NCBI GenBank assembly: GCA_946544695.1
Contig: CAMNMO010000028.1
Location: forward strand, 1 to 14,184
DNA from: an uncultured Ruminococcus sp.
GTDB lineage: Bacteria > Bacillota > Clostridia > Oscillospirales > Ruminococcaceae
Length of the DNA stretch: 14,184 nt
Direction of reading: 5' to 3'
How positions within the stretch are numbered: position 1 is the stretch's first letter; every line of letters starts with the position of its first letter. Made by a program: the position numbers and the translations under genes. The notes beneath the pieces were generated by a model. That model had not been told where the DNA came from and made no database searches. It was given only the letters and a program-made list of their open reading frames with translations. Below, in pieces: positions 11,730-14,184 of the stretch.

Positions 11730-12917
11730 TCAGGACTTTGTCGTCAGGGTCACGGTCTTGGTGACGTTGGATCCTGCGACAGTCACAGCTTCGGTAGCTG
11801 TATTATAGCCCTTAGCGCTTATCTTTGCGCTGTAGCTGCCTGCTCTCAGGTTGAATACTGCCTGACCGCTTGCGTTGGTCTTGAGCCTTGCACCGAGTAT
11901 CTCGATGGTAGCACCCTCGATAGCGTTGTTGCTGCTATTCTGTACAGTGAAAGTAACGCTCTTGGTGGTCATAGGAGTAGAAGGTTCCAGATAAGCGAAG
12001 GGACAGCCTGTTCTGTCTTCGTTGAGCCTGGTCGCGGGATTAGGCAGCGCCCAACCCATGCGGAACACAACTCTCAGAGCGACCATGTCCTGCTGTGCCA
12101 GGTTGTAGACGATCTCCTTGGTGGAAGGATCCTGAATTACGCCCTGATCGAGGATCTTAACAGTGATATCCTGACGGATAGCATATACTGCCTGCGAGAA
12201 GTCACCGACTACCAGCTGTGCGATGGAGTTATCGAACGCACCATTCTCAGGGAAGTACATGGGCTCGCCGTCGAGTGCATATCTTGTGGAACCCTGCATA
12301 TTGTTGTTGAAGATGGGCAGACCGTCGCCAGTCCTCAGACCCCTGAGCTTTGCCTTCATGCCGAGTGCTGCGACAGCACCATTTACGGAATAGCCGTCGT
12401 CCTCGACCTTAGCGAATACGCCGCCCTCGCCGAGGATGAGATCATACATATCTGCATCATTGCTCACAGCTACGTTGTTGCCTGCCTGACGTGCTCTTGT
12501 GATGATATCGGCATCCCACTCTGCGGGTCTGTTAACGCCGAAGATGGTAGCGCTGTCTATTCTCTGTGCGATAGCTTCGTTGACTCTGGGAGTTACTTCG
12601 CCGAAGATATCAAACTCAGCGTCGCTGAGAACTGCTTCGGGGATAGGCACGATAACAGCCAGTTCAGCTGCGGTCATGTATACATTATCCCATGCCTGCT
12701 CGGTAGTCTGCTTCATGCCGGTGTCGCCGTTTACCCAGTATGCCATAGGCAGCACATCCAGAACTCTCATTCTGGTCTGATTACTGGTCATGTTGGGGAG
12801 TTTGCGTGCCAGTGACAGGAATGTGGACTGCTTGGGAACGTCCTGGAATATGGTCGATACGATCTGCTCGCGGATTATAGCTTCCGCATTTTCTCTTGAT
12901 ATGATATTTACGGGCAT
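11730..12917 (-). CDS. Major capsid protein, HK97 fold, with C-terminal Ig-like domain
   Basis: A 395-residue protein that assembles the icosahedral head. Residues about 1-310 are HK97-like: helical N-arm ('RENAEAIIREQIVSTIFQDV'), 'KLPNMTSNQTRMRVLD', E-loop region, 'VPIPEAVLSDAEFDIFGEV' and the P-domain/A-domain series 'AQRIDSATIFGVNRPAEW' through 'ALRVVFRMGWALPNP'. Residues about 318-395 form a separate beta-sandwich module, 'SVTFTVQNSSNNAIEGATIE' ... 'TNASGQAVFNLRAGSYS' ... 'GYNTATEAVTV', of the carboxypeptidase-regulatory/Ig-like type. Such modules decorate virion surfaces and may bind carbohydrate or mucus. The start has AGG eight bases before ATG. It follows its scaffold by 24 bases. No protease domain is visible. 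Confidence 0.9.
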   Translation of the reverse strand: MPVNIISRENAEAIIREQIVSTIFQDVPKQSTFLSLARKLPNMTSNQTRMRVLDVLPMAYWVNGDTGMKQTTEQAWDNVYMTAAELAVIVPIPEAVLSDAEFDIFGEVTPRVNEAIAQRIDSATIFGVNRPAEWDADIITRARQAGNNVAVSNDADMYDLILGEGGVFAKVEDDGYSVNGAVAALGMKAKLRGLRTGDGLPIFNNNMQGSTRYALDGEPMYFPENGAFDNSIAQLVVGDFSQAVYAIRQDITVKILDQGVIQDPSTKEIVYNLAQQDMVALRVVFRMGWALPNPATRLNEDRTGCPFAYLEPSTPMTTKSVTFTVQNSSNNAIEGATIEILGARLKTNASGQAVFNLRAGSYSAKISAKGYNTATEAVTVAGSNVTKTVTLTTKS

Positions 12918-12941
12918 ATTATTTACCTGCCTTTCATTAGG

Positions 12942-13469
12942 TTATTTGTTTAACAGGCTCCTGATAGCTTCATTTGCCTGCGTTTTCAAACTGTCGTTAT
13001 TCTTATCCACGCCCGATGTACTGCTAATCACACGCGGTACGGTCGGGTCGTTAAAGAGATAGCTCCGGTCTTTTTTGAGCCCTTCAAAAGCTGCTTTCAG
13101 GTCATTCTCCTGATTCTTGCTCGCTTTCAGAGCGTCAACGTTGAGGAATGGCATCACCGCCTTGACATCGTGTGCTTTGTACTCCGCAGCATACTTGCCC
13201 ACAAGATCTGTAAAATCTCTTTCGGCGAGCTTCTGCTCATACTCTGTATCCTTTGCAGCGAGATCGGCTGTCAGCTTTGCGACCTTACTCTGAAGCTCGG
13301 CGACATCCACGCCTTCAAAGCCTTTGAGTGTTTCCTTTGCGCTGTCGAGCTGAGTCTTGAGCCCTGCTGCTCTGTCCTTCTCGCACTGTACGTCTTTACC
13401 GTTTTCTGCCATTACGAACTTGATCTGCTCTTCGGTAAGTCCCTGAGCCTGTAAATCTTCTGTTTTCAT
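12942..13469 (-). CDS. Phage scaffold protein, GP20-type
   Basis: A 175-residue, highly charged protein that guides capsid shell assembly and is then lost. Start: AAAGGAG with eight bases to ATG. It opens with 'MKTEDLQAQGLTEEQIKFVM', a signature of the Phage_GP20 minor structural family, followed by a long coiled coil at about 30-90 ('KDRAAGLKTQLDSAKETLKG', 'LQSKVAKLTADLAAKDTEYE'), then a helical C-terminal part ('AVMPFLNVDALKASKNQE') and 'EAIRSLLNK' at the end, the likely capsid-binding segment. It lies just upstream of the capsid gene as expected. A possible regulatory leader fold over its ribosome binding site is listed separately. Confidence 0.88.
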   Translation of the reverse strand: MKTEDLQAQGLTEEQIKFVMAENGKDVQCEKDRAAGLKTQLDSAKETLKGFEGVDVAELQSKVAKLTADLAAKDTEYEQKLAERDFTDLVGKYAAEYKAHDVKAVMPFLNVDALKASKNQENDLKAAFEGLKKDRSYLFNDPTVPRVISSTSGVDKNNDSLKTQANEAIRSLLNK

Positions 13470-13479
13470 CTTGAAAACT

Positions 13480-13554
13480 CCTTTCGCTAAGTTGTTTAAG
13501 GACTGTAACTTGCGTCCTGCGAGCTGTGTTCTTTAAGCCCTGCACAGCGAAAGG
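13480..13554 (-). promoter_or_regulatory. Candidate RNA switch over the scaffold ribosome binding site
   Basis: In the minus-strand transcript CCUUUCGCU (13554-13546) and AGCGAAAGG (13488-13480) are perfect 9-base complements. The second arm contains most of the Shine-Dalgarno sequence AAAGGAG of the scaffold gene. A competing stem GCCCU (13556-13552) with AGGGC (13541-13537) uses part of the first arm and would free the ribosome binding site. The two folds are mutually exclusive. The 104-base gap between genes here has no other recognisable feature. Confidence 0.42.
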
Positions 13555-13573
13555 GCGAGAAAGAATATATAGA

Positions 13574-13960
13574 TCACTGTCCGTCGTAAGTACCGACTAC
13601 TCCGAGGATAGTGATGCCGTCTTTGATGTTCTCGGCGGTTATGTTCGTGTCGATCGCAGCCGTTACTGCTTCCACAGTTACTGTGCCGAGCACCTTGCCG
13701 CTGTCTGCCGTTATGGTCTGCTCTGATGTGGTAGGTGTCACCGTCTTGTTCTGTGATTCCTTGGGGGGCGACGGATCTATGTTGCTGAGATTATCAGCTA
13801 TCGCCTTGATAGCATCGGGCACGAACTGACAGCCGTCTACGCTGCCAAGCGCCAGTATGCCGTTGAGTACGGAGATCACCGAGTTAGCGTGCAGCACACT
13901 CGCCGAATCGCCGCCCAGCGCCGTGTACAGTGCTTTGAGGGCATTTACTTTACTATTCAC
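13574..13960 (-). CDS. Small fiber-like phage structural protein
   Basis: A 128-residue protein starting at GTG 13960-13958, with AAGGA ten bases upstream; no better start is near. The N-terminal half is helical ('VNALKALYTALGGDSASV', 'VISVLNGILALGS', 'FVPDAIKAIADNLSNI'). The C-terminal half contains 'KTVTPTTSEQTITADSG', 'GTVTVEAVTAAID' and 'ITAENIKDGITILGVVGTY', modules repeated in many Firmicutes phage fiber and head-fiber proteins. Being located just before scaffold and capsid, it may be a head fiber or portal-proximal decoration and not a tail fiber. It is preceded by a minus-strand terminator only about 34 bases upstream and no promoter is visible between, so it depends on read-through. 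Confidence 0.68.
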   Translation of the reverse strand: MNSKVNALKALYTALGGDSASVLHANSVISVLNGILALGSVDGCQFVPDAIKAIADNLSNIDPSPPKESQNKTVTPTTSEQTITADSGKVLGTVTVEAVTAAIDTNITAENIKDGITILGVVGTYDGQ

Positions 13961-13993
13961 TGATTATCAATCCTTTCTGCTTTTTTTGGGTAT

Positions 13994-14036
13994 AAAAAAG
14001 CACCTGTCACCGACATATATGTCGGTCGCAAATGCT
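13994..14036 (-). terminator. Intrinsic terminator before the fiber-like gene
   Basis: On the minus strand an outer stem AGCAUUUG (14036-14029) with CAGGUGCU (14006-13999) and an inner stem ACCGACAU with AUGUCGGU (14026-14019 with 14016-14009) are followed by UUUUUU (13999-13994). Two outer pairs are G-U on this strand and would be A-C on the other, so it is oriented for minus-strand transcripts. The core is a perfect 18-base palindrome. Confidence 0.78.
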
Positions 14037-14116
14037 CAGTCGTCTATTAAGCCGCTGTACTGCCTTTCAATAAGGTCAAGTATAGCGGATATGTCAGCAA
14101 ATATCGTGCATATCAT
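14036..14116 (-). CDS. Possible 26-residue small open reading frame between two terminators
   Basis: ATG at 14116-14114 opens a 26-codon frame (MICTIFADISAILDLIERQY then SGLIDD) that ends at the base of the downstream terminator hairpin. It is preceded by a run of eight G residues directly against the start codon, which is a poor spacing for this ATG. A second ATG five bases further on is better spaced but opens only a 5-codon frame. The predicted peptide is a mildly amphipathic acidic helix without a membrane segment. The bracketing by terminators suggests a separate small transcription unit or sRNA. No promoter was found, so this is a weak call. Confidence 0.3.
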   Translation of the reverse strand: MICTIFADISAILDLIERQYSGLIDD

Positions 14117-14136
14117 CCCCCCCCTGTCAGGGCATG

Positions 14137-14165
14137 AAAAAACCGCCTAACTGAGTTAAGCGGTT
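14137..14165 (-). terminator. Intrinsic terminator at the right end of the window
   Basis: On the minus strand AACCGCUUAA (14165-14156) pairs with UUAGGCGGUU (14150-14141) around a CUCAG loop, running into UUUUUU at 14142-14137. One pair is G-U on this strand. It would end transcription from the gene lying to the right of the window, probably a head or portal gene. Confidence 0.78.
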
Positions 14166-14184
14166 GCGTATTCATCAAAAGACC

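Overview
The window is the late morphogenesis block of a tailed phage, probably a siphovirus-type prophage of a Gram-positive Clostridia host. The protein families, the strong AGGAGG-type ribosome binding sites and the style of intergenic repeats resemble Ruminococcus or another Oscillospiraceae, but no host gene is present, so the genus is an inference. All structural and lysis genes lie on the minus strand. Transcription therefore runs from high to low coordinates, with tight 4-base ATGA overlaps or very short gaps.

In transcription order: two minus-strand intrinsic terminators flank a tiny open reading frame (14036-14165). Then come a small fiber-like protein (13574-13960), a GP20-type scaffold (12942-13469) with a leader that can fold over its own ribosome binding site, and an HK97-fold major capsid protein with an extra C-terminal Ig-like domain (11730-12917). 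Four head-tail joining or tail-completion proteins follow (10073-11710), then the tail tube protein (9563-10072). After a non-structural insertion at about 9177-9519, the tail programme resumes with a chaperone pair (8066-9150), tape measure (5268-8054), distal tail-like protein (4872-5249) and a large tail/receptor protein with an S74 intramolecular chaperone (2109-4862). A 528-base non-coding stretch full of palindromic and tandem repeats (1581-2108) separates this from two small appendage proteins (515-1580), a holin (66-518) and the start of another small phage gene cut by the window edge (1-73). Terminase, portal and endolysin are not in the window.

The most interesting part is the insertion between the tail tube and chaperone genes. 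A 28-residue single-membrane-helix peptide on the minus strand has a consensus promoter (TTGACA, 17 bp, TATAAT) and a strong ribosome binding site. Facing it on the plus strand is a second promoter with the same perfect consensus, driving a structured RNA of about 107 nt that ends in an intrinsic terminator overlapping the 3' end of the peptide gene. A direct repeat lets the loop of this RNA pair with the loop over the peptide's ribosome binding site. This is the architecture of a type I toxin-antitoxin module (compare Fst/RNAII, TxpA/RatA and BsrG/SR4), here embedded inside a phage structural operon.

Other points of note are intrinsic terminators inside what should be one late operon (implying antitermination or internal promoters), a possible autoregulatory leader on the scaffold gene, and a repeat cluster that reaches the last codons of the tail protein gene.
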